A stretch of DNA of 64,000 nt, taken from Leishmania infantum JPCM5. Lineage: Eukaryota; Euglenozoa; Kinetoplastea; Trypanosomatida; Trypanosomatidae. This document shows positions 9,656-18,991 of the stretch, one piece after another. The notes below the pieces were generated by a model. The model did no database searches and was not told the DNA's origin. It was given only the letters and a program-made list of their open reading frames with translations. Location: positions 310,001-374,000 of the forward strand of contig NC_009410.2 in assembly GCF_000002875.2 (NCBI RefSeq), written 5' to 3'. How positions within the stretch are numbered: position 1 is the stretch's first letter; the number at the start of each line of letters is the position of its first letter. Position numbers and translations under genes: made by a program.

Positions 9656-11305
9656 ATGCTTCGCAGTATCGTCGTCGCGGTACTGCTCCTCAGCACCGTC
9701 TGCCTGGAGCACGTGGTGCGGGCAGGCCCGGTGTTGGAGGTGGGAGTCGATCGCGCCATCACGTTCAACCGCCAGCTGGGCGACGGGGATGAGTTGCTCT
9801 TCGGAAGCCGTGCGGTGCTGCTGCGCGGCGAGATAGTGCGGTATACGGCCGGGGCGTCTGCGTCCTACCACGGCTACACCGTGTACGTGCAGTGCTCCGA
9901 GCACCTCACGAACTTTGCTCTGCAACAGCTCGCCGCGCCCGAGCTGTCGAAGGCGGCGAAGGGTCTCGTCGTGGAGCTGTGCGACACGGACACGACGAAC
10001 GAGGACGTGCTCTCGTTCTTCTTCAGCAACGCCGCCGCCAACATCCCTGTTTATTTTCTGCCCAACGGCACGGCCTCGAAGGAGCTGTCGCGGCTGCTGT
10101 CCGTCGCGGCTCAGCGCAGTGCGACGGAGCGGGTGGTGCTGTCCGTGGCCAAGACGCGGCGGCTGAGCGAGCTGGTGGAGAACTCGACGCTGCCCAGTGC
10201 CACTATTGAGAGTCATTACGTGCACAAGCCGAAGCAGACGCGCAGTAAGGCCGCCTCCGCTGCCGCCGCACCCCAGGTCCTGGTCACTGCGCACTTTGAT
10301 TCCCTTGGCGTGTCCCCTGCGAGCCGGACGAGCGGCGGCACCTCCGGCGCTGTGGTGGCGATGGAGCTGTGGCGCCGGCTGACGTCCACACCTTATGCTC
10401 GGCAGGAGTCTGTGGCTCCGTACGAGGTCACCGTGCTTCTCGGCAGCACGTCGCGCTTCAACTACGCTGGAACGACGTCGTGGCTATCGCAGCACACAGA
10501 TAGGGAGCTCGATCAGTTTAGGGTGGTTCTCTGCCTCGATGAGCTGCTGCCGCCTCGTGAAACGAGCGAGAACGCGCCGGACCTTTATCTGCATGTCCAG
10601 GACGTTCTCATGAAGCGGCAGCATGGCCAGCAGGTCGTGGAGCAGGTCGAGGCAGCGGCAAAGTTGCTCGGCATTTCGCTGAAGGTCGTGTCTGCCAAGA
10701 CGAACTACCAGCATTACGACCTTGAATTTGAACATGAGGCGTTTGCTAGCCGTCAGATGACCGCCATGACACTTTCTACCCACCGCGTCCACCACAACGA
10801 CCAGCTTTTCCGTGATCTGCGCCGACCCCCGGCCACAGCTGCAGATGCAGCAATGCTCGCGAAGCGCGCGGACCTCGTTGAAGCCATTGTGCGCATCGTC
10901 GCCGAGGCGGCTCCGTCCGCGGAGGGAGTGACGACAGTGTGGCCTGGCGCGGCCTCGTACATTCAGGGGATGCTGCATTACGCGAGTGACTCGCAGCGCT
11001 CGCCGGTGGCGCAAAACGGTGCCGGCCTGCGGCAGTACGCCGCTACCGTAGAGCATCACATGCGTGCGCAGGCAGCAGCAGCGCAGCGGGCCGCTTTCAC
11101 CTCCGCATCCTCCGTCGCGACGTACCAGGAACTGCGTACGCCCGGTATCACCCTATTCGGCCCCTACGAGGAAACAATGCAGGTCTTTATGGCCAAGTCG
11201 TATCTCTTTGAGTGTGCCGTGGCGGCCGCGGCGCTCGCGGCGCTTCTTGCCTTTCTGTACGTAGAGGTGGGGCTGACGACAGCTCTGCGCCTCTTCTCTG
11301 ACTAG
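9656..11305 (+). CDS. NCLN: Nicalin homologue (ER membrane protein, M28-peptidase fold)
   Basis: Protein of 549 residues, close to the length of animal nicalin. The ATG at 9656 begins a clear signal peptide of about 24 residues (hydrophobic IVVAVLLLSTVCL core). The ectodomain carries nicalin/nicastrin-like blocks: GSRAVLLRGE early on, IPVYFLPNG near residue 130, VLVTAHFDSLGVSP near 207, SGGTSGAVVAMELWRRL, SRFNYAGTTSWL and VLCLDELLP, DLYLHVQDVL and FEHEAFASRQM. The M28 zinc ligands beyond the HFD motif are not visible, as in known nicalins, so proteolysis is not expected. One transmembrane span near residues 517-540 precedes a short tail. Animal nicalin works with NOMO and TMEM147 in the BOS complex, which joins the multipass translocon at the ER; the same role here is inference. 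Confidence 0.87.
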   Translation: MLRSIVVAVLLLSTVCLEHVVRAGPVLEVGVDRAITFNRQLGDGDELLFGSRAVLLRGEIVRYTAGASASYHGYTVYVQCSEHLTNFALQQLAAPELSKAAKGLVVELCDTDTTNEDVLSFFFSNAAANIPVYFLPNGTASKELSRLLSVAAQRSATERVVLSVAKTRRLSELVENSTLPSATIESHYVHKPKQTRSKAASAAAAPQVLVTAHFDSLGVSPASRTSGGTSGAVVAMELWRRLTSTPYARQESVAPYEVTVLLGSTSRFNYAGTTSWLSQHTDRELDQFRVVLCLDELLPPRETSENAPDLYLHVQDVLMKRQHGQQVVEQVEAAAKLLGISLKVVSAKTNYQHYDLEFEHEAFASRQMTAMTLSTHRVHHNDQLFRDLRRPPATAADAAMLAKRADLVEAIVRIVAEAAPSAEGVTTVWPGAASYIQGMLHYASDSQRSPVAQNGAGLRQYAATVEHHMRAQAAAAQRAAFTSASSVATYQELRTPGITLFGPYEETMQVFMAKSYLFECAVAAAALAALLAFLYVEVGLTTALRLFSD

Positions 11306-13623
11306 GCTTGTGATTAGGGTGCCTGTGCCCTCGTGTTCGGTGTCTGCATGCCCTCTACCGCGAGGTTATGCATAGCTGAGGTGCGTGCGCGGCCTTCGAC
11401 CCGCTTCTCTCCGATCGGGCACCCATGCAGGAGAACACCACGGCAGACACGCACACAGGCACAGACACCTTGTCGCGTGAGGGATGGCCGAAGTGATGTG
11501 GGCGGGTTGATGACGTTGATGGTTTGTAAAGTGACGAATCTCTCTAATCGCCAACAAGGAATAGCAAAAAACAGCACAGCTATCAATCAGACAGCTACGG
11601 CAGAGAGGAGGGTGAGTAGGGCCGGAGGGAGGAGAGAAGACGTAAGCACCTCGAAGAATGCCTCCACTGCGCACCGCTCCGCCCGCCGGACGAGGTTCTG
11701 GGTGAGGGAAACCCCTTCGAGATTCGTGACCGCTCCCGTCCTCTCTCTCTCGCGTCCAACACTCCCCACTTTGCGACTGCACCTGGTGCCGTTGAAGCTC
11801 GCGCACGCTCGAGGGCAGCGAGGCACGCGCGCAGATAAAAGAGACGGAGAGGAAGAGGGGGTGGGGTGTTGTGATGTTGTGCTGTGCGCGCACCCGCTGT
11901 CACCTAAGCCTACGTGTGTGTGTTTGTCTTGGAGTCTGAGAAAGCGAGAGGCACACAGACGCGCCAGCACCGCCACACATCAGCCCTTGTCCTTGCCTTC
12001 TCTTCAAGAGTCCGAAGCGTGCCGCCTGCCCGTCCAGCATTGTGAACCTCTTAGCTGATGTCTCTCTCTCTTCGAAGGGCGAACCAAAGGCGGTAGTGTT
12101 ACTGGACGCCTCGTTTATGAAAGACGCGGAAACTCGTGAGAGATGGTGGCTATGCAGACGTACTGTGCCACATCTTTGCCAGACGCGAATACACGAGTGA
12201 CCGCAGAGGCTTTCACATCTACTCTGCCCTCATCTTCTTTTCTTTGGCAAGTATGTGTACGCGTGTTTGTGTGTCGGTGTTCCTTTCACCGCAGCCTCCC
12301 CTCTTCTCTCCTCATCTCTTCTCTCCTCACCCCACTCCGCTACCACGAAGTAACGGATATACCTCACAAGGCAACGAACCAGCACGCACGGAAAAGAGGG
12401 AGGCGGTGGGCAGACAACGTCAGCGACACGCTGTATGTGCATCTCTGTCTGCCTTCGCTCATTCGCACACTCCCTCCATTCGTTGCCACCAGCACCCGTA
12501 CCACATGCAGCCCATTATACCTCCCTCCTCGTTTGTCCGCATTCTTGTTCGAAACGCATTGCCGTGAAGCCCGCATTGAGGTATTCACACACACACACAA
12601 TAAAGGCGGAGTGAAGGGGAACCCCCCCCACCCCCTCCCCAGACCTGATCTAACCTGTGGCGTTGATCTCCCAGTCCACTTTTACATTGCGGCGTATTTC
12701 TCTCTCTCTTGGTCCCCTCCTGCCCTCTTCATCCCCTCCTTCCTTTTCCTCTCAGCGTGGCTCTGCACTGCGGTCATACGCCCCATCAACAGGGCCGGAG
12801 GCCTCTCTCACTATACATATAAATCTATACAAGAGTGAAAACAACGGTGCAAAAGGCGTCGTGGCACTGCTCTTACCGTTTCCGCTCTGCTCGATCCCTC
12901 CGTCCGCCTCCCCTCCTCTCCCCGCGCTGCCCTCCTCTCTTTTTCCCTCCTGTAATTCTGTCACCATTGCTCGCATCTGCGTGCGCCCTTTCTTTCCATA
13001 TATTTGCTCGTTCGTGGAGTCTACGAGAGAGGGGGAGGTGAGGGGTCCAACGCCGCTTTCCAGCAGGAAGAGAGGGAGGAGGTCTTCGCCGTCACCCTTG
13101 CCTGCCTGTCCGTCGGCCCTTTTCCTCCGCTCGTTTCGCGCTCACTTAACTTCTCTACTTTTTCTGAGAGGAGCAACCACTTTCTACGCCCCACACTGTG
13201 GGCGTCTGAACACTTACACGTGCATGCACGCATACTCGCGCTCGCGAATACGCAAGACCGCCTATACCGTCTGCCTGTGCTCGTGCCCGGTGTTTTCTGT
13301 GTGCCTCCCTCGTCGTGTTTTGCTTAAACCGCCTCTTCGAACTGTGCCTCTCCCTTGCTGCCGCTGTAGAACAGGGTAGCGTCCTTCGAAAAGCGGACGC
13401 CGCGCACTGTGTGTGTGCGTGTGCAGCAATATTCGTTCTGCCCAACCCACGAAGAAGGTTATCCAAGGGAGCCGACGCGCCTTTGCATTGGACTCACGTT
13501 GCGCGGACTCGCATCCAGCGTGGGCCTGCCCCTCTCTCCGTCCCCTCTTGCTTTCTCTCGCGTTGGCCGACCTAAACCGAGCCTAGGGAACGAATCCTGA
13601 ACACCACAAGAGCAACAACAGAC
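11306..13623 (+). other. Long intergenic spacer (2.3 kb) between nicalin and ferredoxin
   Basis: I find no supported gene. Two open frames of over 200 codons (11333-12058 and 12143-12838) translate to Ser/Arg/Pro/Thr-rich sequence from pyrimidine and CA tracts, with no domain-like pattern. C/T tracts are densest at 12290-12340, 12890-12960 and 13528-13560. The spacer probably holds a long nicalin 3' UTR and the ferredoxin 5' region. Confidence 0.65.
13580..13586 (+). promoter_or_regulatory. Predicted spliced-leader acceptor(s) for the ferredoxin gene
   Basis: Two AGs (13580-13581 and 13585-13586) follow the C/T tract at 13528-13560 and give a 5' UTR of about 40 bases without an upstream ATG. 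Confidence 0.55.
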
Positions 13624-14151
13624 ATGTATCGCACTCTCGTGCGCTTGTCGTCCCCCACCACCGTGGGTAATGGCCGCATGACGCGCCGCCTCACTGGCTG
13701 CACGTCTCTGCTGTGCCTTGCCTCGGCGACGGTGCAAGTAGGGTCGCTGCTACAGTCACGTCGCTTTCATGGACACGGGGGCGACCGTAGCAAGCCAGTC
13801 GAGGTGGAGTTTACCCTCCCTGATGGCGAGAAGAAGGTGGTGATGGGCTACGAGGGCCAGACTCTGCTGGATGTGTGTGCCGAGCAAGGACTACCGATGG
13901 AAGGGGCATGTGGTGGCTCGTGCGCCTGCTCCACCTGCCACGTGTACTTGGAGGAGAAGGACATGGACCTCTTCCAGGAGCCTACAGACGAAGAGAACGA
14001 CATGATTGACCAGGCGTTCTACCCGGAGCCAACGTCGCGTCTTGGCTGTCAGCTGAGTCTGAAGCGCGGCGTGCATGATGGGCTGAAGGTCAAGATGCCT
14101 CGCGCTACCCGCAACATGTACGTTGACGGCGCCAAAGTGGTGCCTCACTGA
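13624..14151 (+). CDS. Adrenodoxin-type [2Fe-2S] ferredoxin, mitochondrial
   Basis: Protein of 175 residues. The first 50 or so are rich in Arg/Ser/Thr with no acids until the mature domain, as in mitochondrial presequences. The mature part starts near VEVEFTLPDGEKKVV and carries the cluster ligands Cys96, Cys102, Cys105 (C-x5-C-x2-C within ACGGSCACSTCHVY) and Cys142 (RLGCQL). An extra Cys sits at 100. The acidic stretch with EEKDMDLFQEPTDEENDMID matches the adrenodoxin interaction helix that binds its reductase. Expected role: electron carrier in the matrix for Fe-S cluster assembly or haem A synthesis. The chain ends in MPRATRNMYVDGAKVVPH, typical of mitochondrial ferredoxins. Call very secure; the pathway is from family knowledge. 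Confidence 0.96.
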   Translation: MYRTLVRLSSPTTVGNGRMTRRLTGCTSLLCLASATVQVGSLLQSRRFHGHGGDRSKPVEVEFTLPDGEKKVVMGYEGQTLLDVCAEQGLPMEGACGGSCACSTCHVYLEEKDMDLFQEPTDEENDMIDQAFYPEPTSRLGCQLSLKRGVHDGLKVKMPRATRNMYVDGAKVVPH

Positions 14152-14313
14152 GAATGTGCTCACGATACGAGCGAGGAAGGCCACCACTCCCCACCAGCGG
14201 TTGTTTGTATGCACAAAGAGGGAGAGAAGTGCCTTCTGGCGAGTGCATGGGCAAGCACATAAATGCGTGTGCGTGGGCGCAGGCCGCGCGGCTCTTGTGC
14301 CTTCCCTCCTCCA

Positions 14314-14337
14314 ACACACACACACACACACACACAC
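14314..14337. repeat. (CA)n microsatellite
   Basis: About 12 CA units in the ferredoxin 3' UTR region, about 165 bases after the stop codon. Confidence 0.9.
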
Positions 14338-15621
14338 GCAGGCACGTGCTGTTGCTGTGCGTCGTCACAGATGCATCGTTATCTTGAACCTTTTTTGGCA
14401 TGAATTCACATACTTTCATTCGCCGCTCGACTCTTTCTCTTACTGAGCCCCTATCCCCGCCTCACGCACAGACACGCAAGCACAGACACACGGACTCCCT
14501 TTCTTCCGTTGTCCTTCCCTCTCCGCTATGCCCTGGTGCACAAAAGACGGACACGGCTGCGTCGGCGGGGCTACCTTTACTTCGTTTGGTTCTCTGCCCG
14601 CTTGTTGCTCTTGTCGGTGTTATGCGCAGCCCGCTGTTGTGCGGATGCGGACATGTGTGTATGTGTGCGTGCTCGAAGCCTACACCTCCCTCTTCTTCTT
14701 CCTGTATTTCCTGCCGCTGCCTCGTGTGTGCGCGGCTTTCCCTCCTTGGCACATGAGTTGCGTTGGTTCGCCCTCGTTTCGACACGCTCTTGTGCGCGTA
14801 CGTGTGCATGCAGTGGCGAGCGTGAGTGCGCAACACCTGAAGGTGTCTTCTATTTGTGAAGCGAAGAGGTGGCGGGGGGAGAGAAACAGAGACACGCCAT
14901 CGCGTTCGCATGTGCAGAGGCGCGCCACGTCGTTGCTCTTTTCTCTCCACATCGCGTGTGCTTGCTTTGCCGTGGGGTGCGAAGCCATTCAACGTTTGCA
15001 GCTGAACCGCGTCGCGGTACCGAACGCCGAAGGGAGCAAGCGGAGACCTGTGCCGGCGATGCCGATGGTGATGCATGTGCGTGCGTGCCTTACCTAGATG
15101 CGTTGCTGGCCGTGATAGCATCACTATGAATTCATGAGCACACAAAGACTGCAACCCTTCTCCCCCCCTCCACCCTCCCCCGTGGGATCTCCGTGCTTGC
15201 AAGTGGCGGGGTGCTTCTATGTGCCTCTCAGCGACTCCACTCCTTCATCCGTGAAGCCGCAGGGATGCTTTGCCACGCGCCTGCGTCTACGCGTGCCCAC
15301 GTGCTTGAAGAATGGCCCGCGGCCATCATTATGCACGCCCCTATCCTCGCCTCCTTCCCTGTCCTCTCTTACTCGCTTGTACTCATGCACGTTGCGGACT
15401 CCTCCTAGCTGCCAGACAGCTCCTAGGCGAACCCGCAGCTCGAGGTCTTCTGTTGGTCCCCCACCCACCCACCGAGGCCGCAGGGTGTTCAGACCCCTCT
15501 CCTGTCCTCTTCTTCGTGTTGGCGCATTTTCTTTGTCCATCCTTCGTAGGCGCGCGTCTGGTGGCGGGTGTGCGGAGCTATAGCCCACTTGCTTCCCTCC
15601 CACTTTCCCCCTCTCATTGCA

Positions 15622-15623
15622 AG
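15622..15623 (+). promoter_or_regulatory. Predicted spliced-leader acceptor for the RRM-protein gene
   Basis: The AG follows the C/T tract at about 15588-15619 directly. It leaves a 5' UTR of about 49 bases without ATG before the start at 15672, which decides that start over any upstream in-frame codon. Confidence 0.6.
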
Positions 15624-15671
15624 GGCACCACTGTACGCAACGTACACAAGAGTACCGGAGCGCAGATACGC

Positions 15672-16658
15672 ATGATGGCCTCCTTCACACCACTCGACAA
15701 CTTCAAGAGCCGCAGCCGTGGCGTGGTGCCGACAGGCATCGTGATCGACAAGTCCTGCCGCGTGTACGTGACGCAGATCCCGCTGGAGCGCATTGAGCGA
15801 GACGGCGCGAGTGCGATGAAGTCCGAGTTTGAGGTCTACGGCCCCCTGGAGTCGTACAAGATGTTCACCGACCGCTCCGGCCGCTTCATTGGCAGTGCCC
15901 TGTGCACTTACCGTAACCCGGCAGACGCATCCATGGCTGTCTACTGCATGGATGGCGTAGAGGTGGAAGGGTCGACGCTGCACGTGGAGCCAGCGAAGGA
16001 GCACGGCGTTGTGCTTCTCTCTTCGGGTAGCAGCGGTGGCGGCAACGGGCAGCACCGCGATCACAGCCGCGGTTTCCTACGCGACACGCAGCGGCAGTGG
16101 GGACGCGGCGGCCGCGGGGGTGCTGGCCTGCTTGGCGCTGGGCGCGGCAGCGGTTACGCGACAACCGGGACACAAGATGCGAGCAACGCGTCAGAGTTGG
16201 ACCTCCGCGCAGAGGAGTTGGGACTGGCTGCCAGGGACGGTGTCTCCCCTTCCGCAGACAATGGAAAGTGGAGCCATGACAAGTACGAAATGATGGCCGA
16301 AGGCAAGGACATGGACGAGGTTCTTGGGATCCGTCGCCCACACCACCATCGCGGCGGCGCGCGTGGTCGTGGTGGACGCGTAGGGCAGCGCTACGGCGAG
16401 CGTGTGGATGTAGCGTTCGAGAGTTACATCCGCGAGCGCGACGCCAACGACAAGAATGCGCCGCCGCCACCGTCTCCATCTTCCACGGCTGCCGCCTTGT
16501 CGTTGAGCATCCAGGCGGACGTGCAGCCGACCCCGGCGACGGAGCCAGCGGCAGAGGGGAGCGTGGCGGGGACGATGGCAGAAATGGCCTTTGGCGCCGA
16601 CGAGAGCGATGCTCCTGTTATAGGAACGGAGCTGGGCGCGCTTCCGGAGGATGCCTAG
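15672..16658 (+). CDS. Single-RRM, RGG-rich RNA-binding protein
   Basis: Protein of 328 residues. One RNA recognition motif spans about residues 28-112, with RNP2 at CRVYVTQIPL (29-38) and RNP1 at GRFIGSALCTY (70-80). Behind it are Gly/Arg-rich segments (GRGGRGGAGLLGAGRGSG, later RGGARGRGGRVG) typical of RNA- and methyltransferase-bound proteins. Between them sits WSHDKYEMM (Trp200, His202, Asp203, Tyr205), which resembles the W-x-H-D-K-F stretch that Barentsz/CASC3 uses to bind eIF4A3. The tail is Pro/Ala/Ser-rich and acidic. This suggests a nuclear or shuttling mRNP factor; the domain order resembles ALY/REF-like and exon-junction factors but no orthologue can be named. Start chosen from the SL acceptor just upstream. 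Confidence 0.85.
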   Translation: MMASFTPLDNFKSRSRGVVPTGIVIDKSCRVYVTQIPLERIERDGASAMKSEFEVYGPLESYKMFTDRSGRFIGSALCTYRNPADASMAVYCMDGVEVEGSTLHVEPAKEHGVVLLSSGSSGGGNGQHRDHSRGFLRDTQRQWGRGGRGGAGLLGAGRGSGYATTGTQDASNASELDLRAEELGLAARDGVSPSADNGKWSHDKYEMMAEGKDMDEVLGIRRPHHHRGGARGRGGRVGQRYGERVDVAFESYIRERDANDKNAPPPPSPSSTAAALSLSIQADVQPTPATEPAAEGSVAGTMAEMAFGADESDAPVIGTELGALPEDA

Positions 16659-17302
16659 AGAGCAGGTAATGCGCCGCCAACTCGCGCGCTTGCCGGTGTG
16701 CCTAAGCCGCTGGTGCGGCCGACGTCCTTGCGCGAACTAAAGAGTATCCTGTTGGCCGTGAGCTCCAAAGGAGGGGGCGCCAACTCGTTTCGGCGGATGA
16801 AGGCACTCTTATTTTGTCTGCATGAGTGCGTTTTGTTCGTGCTTGCGCGTCTCTTGGTGTGCGAGCAAGCATATGTGCGTAAACGCCGGAAACTCGGGTA
16901 GGCACCGTGGCTGGCGCTGGTGGCTCGAGTGCAGCACGCGTGTACGTGTGCGCGCGTCGATCGTAGGCCTTGCGGTGAGGTGCACCGCGGACGCGCTTCA
17001 TCTCTGCCTTTTAGCAGTGCATGTGCTCCAGAGAGGGGTCCCGCACCCCACCCCCACCCTCTCTTTTCAGCGGACGCAGGGCAAGAGGGTCGGCGTAGAT
17101 TATCAATCCCCCGCCCCGCTCGCGGGAGCCTCTGTCACTTGTGTCGCCCCCTCCCCCGCAAGGCCAGCGCATCCGAAATCCACCTCTTCTCTCCTCTCCT
17201 CGAACCTCTTTTGGGCCCGCTTCCCACCGTGCTGGCCGGCCACCGCACGCATGCACACCGACGCCCCGCCACACGGACACCGCAACCGGGCAAAGTGACC
17301 GA
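16659..17302 (+). other. Intergenic spacer downstream of the RRM gene
   Basis: No gene seen. The ten-base string CGCCAACTCG occurs twice, near 16676 and 16780, and C/T tracts appear at 17045-17070 and 17180-17205. Confidence 0.7.
17294..17295 (+). promoter_or_regulatory. Possible spliced-leader acceptor for the 562-residue unknown
   Basis: This AG follows the C/T block at about 17183-17240 and lies only 8 bases before the ATG at 17303. Such a short leader is possible, but the site is weak and a later start at 17591 remains open. Confidence 0.3.
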
Positions 17303-18991
17303 ATGCCACCGCTGCTGCCGTGGCGGTGCCTTTACTCGCGAGGAGGCCCTTCCGCGTACGGCGCAGTCAGCGCTCTTAGGCGGACCTTCTCGCGCTCGCC
17401 GCTTTCGCGTGCGCGGCCGCGGTCACACAAGCGCAGATGGAAAGAGGAGAGGAGTCGCGCGGTTCCCCCCTCAAGCAAGAAGCACGTATCACCACCGAAG
17501 CTCTCTGGAAGGCAGGGCGTCTTCCATTCTCATCCTCGTGGCGGCTCACAGCTATCTTCATCCTCCTCGCCACCGTCTCCTTCACCAGCGATGGCTGTGA
17601 GTGACGTGCACGGTGCCGTCGCCCCACCCCGCACCTCATGCAGCACAGAGGAGAAGGAGAGAGGTCTTCTGCGCTACTTTAGCCGCGGTCGCTGTCTTTA
17701 CGACACGGTTCCACTGCAGAGCGCGTCCTTTGCCCTCCAGCGCGCGTCTTGCACGCAGGCGCAGCGTGTCCCGCTCGTCACCCTCTTTCCTGCCCCGTCT
17801 CCATCCGAATCCGCAGCATCGCTTTCAACTTCGGCTGCAGCATGCCCCACGGCAGAGTCTCCCGGTTTCATCGGTGTTCAGCCTCCCGCGTCACGCCCGA
17901 TCGGCAAGTCCGTCACAACGGCGGAAGGGCCCGTGCCCGTAGCACCGCCGAGCGCATCGTCCCCGCTGTCGCGCGACTTATCATTCAATCTTTTCTCGAG
18001 CTATGAGCTGCAAGAAAGACAGCATTCGGACTGGCTGCAGTTTCGCCTTCTCAGCGCGCGCTTCTCAAGCGCATCCGACTCGAACAAGTTCTATGGCGCG
18101 GCAGAGATGCCGCTACGGGATGTGTGCGCTGACATGGCAGAGATTTGGGACACGACGTGCACGGCGTGGGAGGAGGCCATGCGGGCCTGGAGCGGCGCCG
18201 CACGCAGCGGGTCAGCGGGCTTCTCCAGGCGCCACTCTGCCTGTTTTTTGGTTTGCTACGTGCAAACGCAGCAGAAGGTTGCTGTTGGCATGTCCGTGCA
18301 GCGCATCGCGGCGCAGGTGTGCGAGCTGGCTCGCGCCAACTACGCGTCGCAGCTGTTCCGGGTCGTTCCCATCTTCATTGGTGTGCGGGCACAGGCGATG
18401 TTGTGCATGGACGCGACTGCGTGCAGTTCACTAGCGGCGGATGTGGAGCCAACGGTCGCCGCTCGAACAACTGAAACGGTCACCTACGCAACGGGGGGCT
18501 TGTACACCTTGGCAGAGACGGTGCAGTGCATCACGCGCTTGGACCCTCACGCCTTTGATCCGCGGGGGTCTTCTGACGCCTTGCCGCATGTAGGGCCCTC
18601 GCGTGCTGCTCCAGAGTTGTTGTGCACGTTGGAGCCGCAGGTCTTCCTGTTGTCGGACAGCTGGCTGCACGTGCGCAGCGTCGCCGACCTCTACGGCGAC
18701 GATTCTTTGAACAACCCCGCATCTGACAGTCGAGCGACGTCTGCAGCAGCACCTCCAGCTTCTGAGCAGGGGCGGAATCGCCACGCCCGTGGGGCGACGT
18801 CGTTTGTACCGGAGTCGACACGGCGCAACGTGCACGTTGTCCCCGCTGTGGTGGCGGATCGCCTGAGTCGGAAAGAGGAGCGCGCCATCGCCCGCTACAT
18901 CTGGTGCGACATGCAGCGTCGAGTCAGTGGCCGCCGCACTGCCGAGACTCTGCAACCGTACCACCCATCCTCTCTCGTCAAGCCCCTGTGA
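17303..18991 (+). CDS. Conserved-looking protein of unknown function (562 residues)
   Basis: I do not recognise this protein. From the ATG at 17303 it has an Arg/Ser-rich, acid-poor N-terminus that could target mitochondria. A second in-frame ATG at 17591 (MAVSDVHGAV) would remove the first 96 residues. The best ordered part is residues of about 225-400, with a Trp/Phe-rich block (FNLFSSYELQERQHSDWLQF), a helical run (VCADMAEIWDTTCTAWEEAM) and alternating strands and helices (CFLVCYVQTQQKVAVGMS, LFRVVPIFIGVRAQAMLC). The C-terminus ends with RKEERAIARYIWCDMQRR, which looks helical and basic. No catalytic motif or membrane span was seen. High GC3 and uninterrupted length support a real gene. 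Confidence 0.72.
   Translation: MPPLLPWRCLYSRGGPSAYGAVSALRRTFSRSPLSRARPRSHKRRWKEERSRAVPPSSKKHVSPPKLSGRQGVFHSHPRGGSQLSSSSSPPSPSPAMAVSDVHGAVAPPRTSCSTEEKERGLLRYFSRGRCLYDTVPLQSASFALQRASCTQAQRVPLVTLFPAPSPSESAASLSTSAAACPTAESPGFIGVQPPASRPIGKSVTTAEGPVPVAPPSASSPLSRDLSFNLFSSYELQERQHSDWLQFRLLSARFSSASDSNKFYGAAEMPLRDVCADMAEIWDTTCTAWEEAMRAWSGAARSGSAGFSRRHSACFLVCYVQTQQKVAVGMSVQRIAAQVCELARANYASQLFRVVPIFIGVRAQAMLCMDATACSSLAADVEPTVAARTTETVTYATGGLYTLAETVQCITRLDPHAFDPRGSSDALPHVGPSRAAPELLCTLEPQVFLLSDSWLHVRSVADLYGDDSLNNPASDSRATSAAAPPASEQGRNRHARGATSFVPESTRRNVHVVPAVVADRLSRKEERAIARYIWCDMQRRVSGRRTAETLQPYHPSSLVKPL

Larger units (their letters stand above)
14152..15671 (+). other. Intergenic spacer between ferredoxin and the RRM protein
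   Basis: No supported gene. It contains a (CA)n run at 14314-14337, several C/T blocks (14510-14530, 15155-15185, 15590-15619), and open frames on both strands that look like translated repeat. The upstream extension of the RRM-protein frame to 15312 is not supported, because the predicted SL acceptor lies downstream at 15622. Confidence 0.7.

Noticed and set aside
11333..12838. Two + strand open frames of over 200 codons after nicalin
   Set aside because: Ser/Arg/Pro/Thr-rich translations of C/T and CA tracts, no ordered segment, no acceptor context that favours either.
15312..15671. Upstream in-frame extension of the RRM-protein frame
   Set aside because: A good pyrimidine tract and AG at 15622 lie downstream of that start, so the extension would not be in the mature mRNA.
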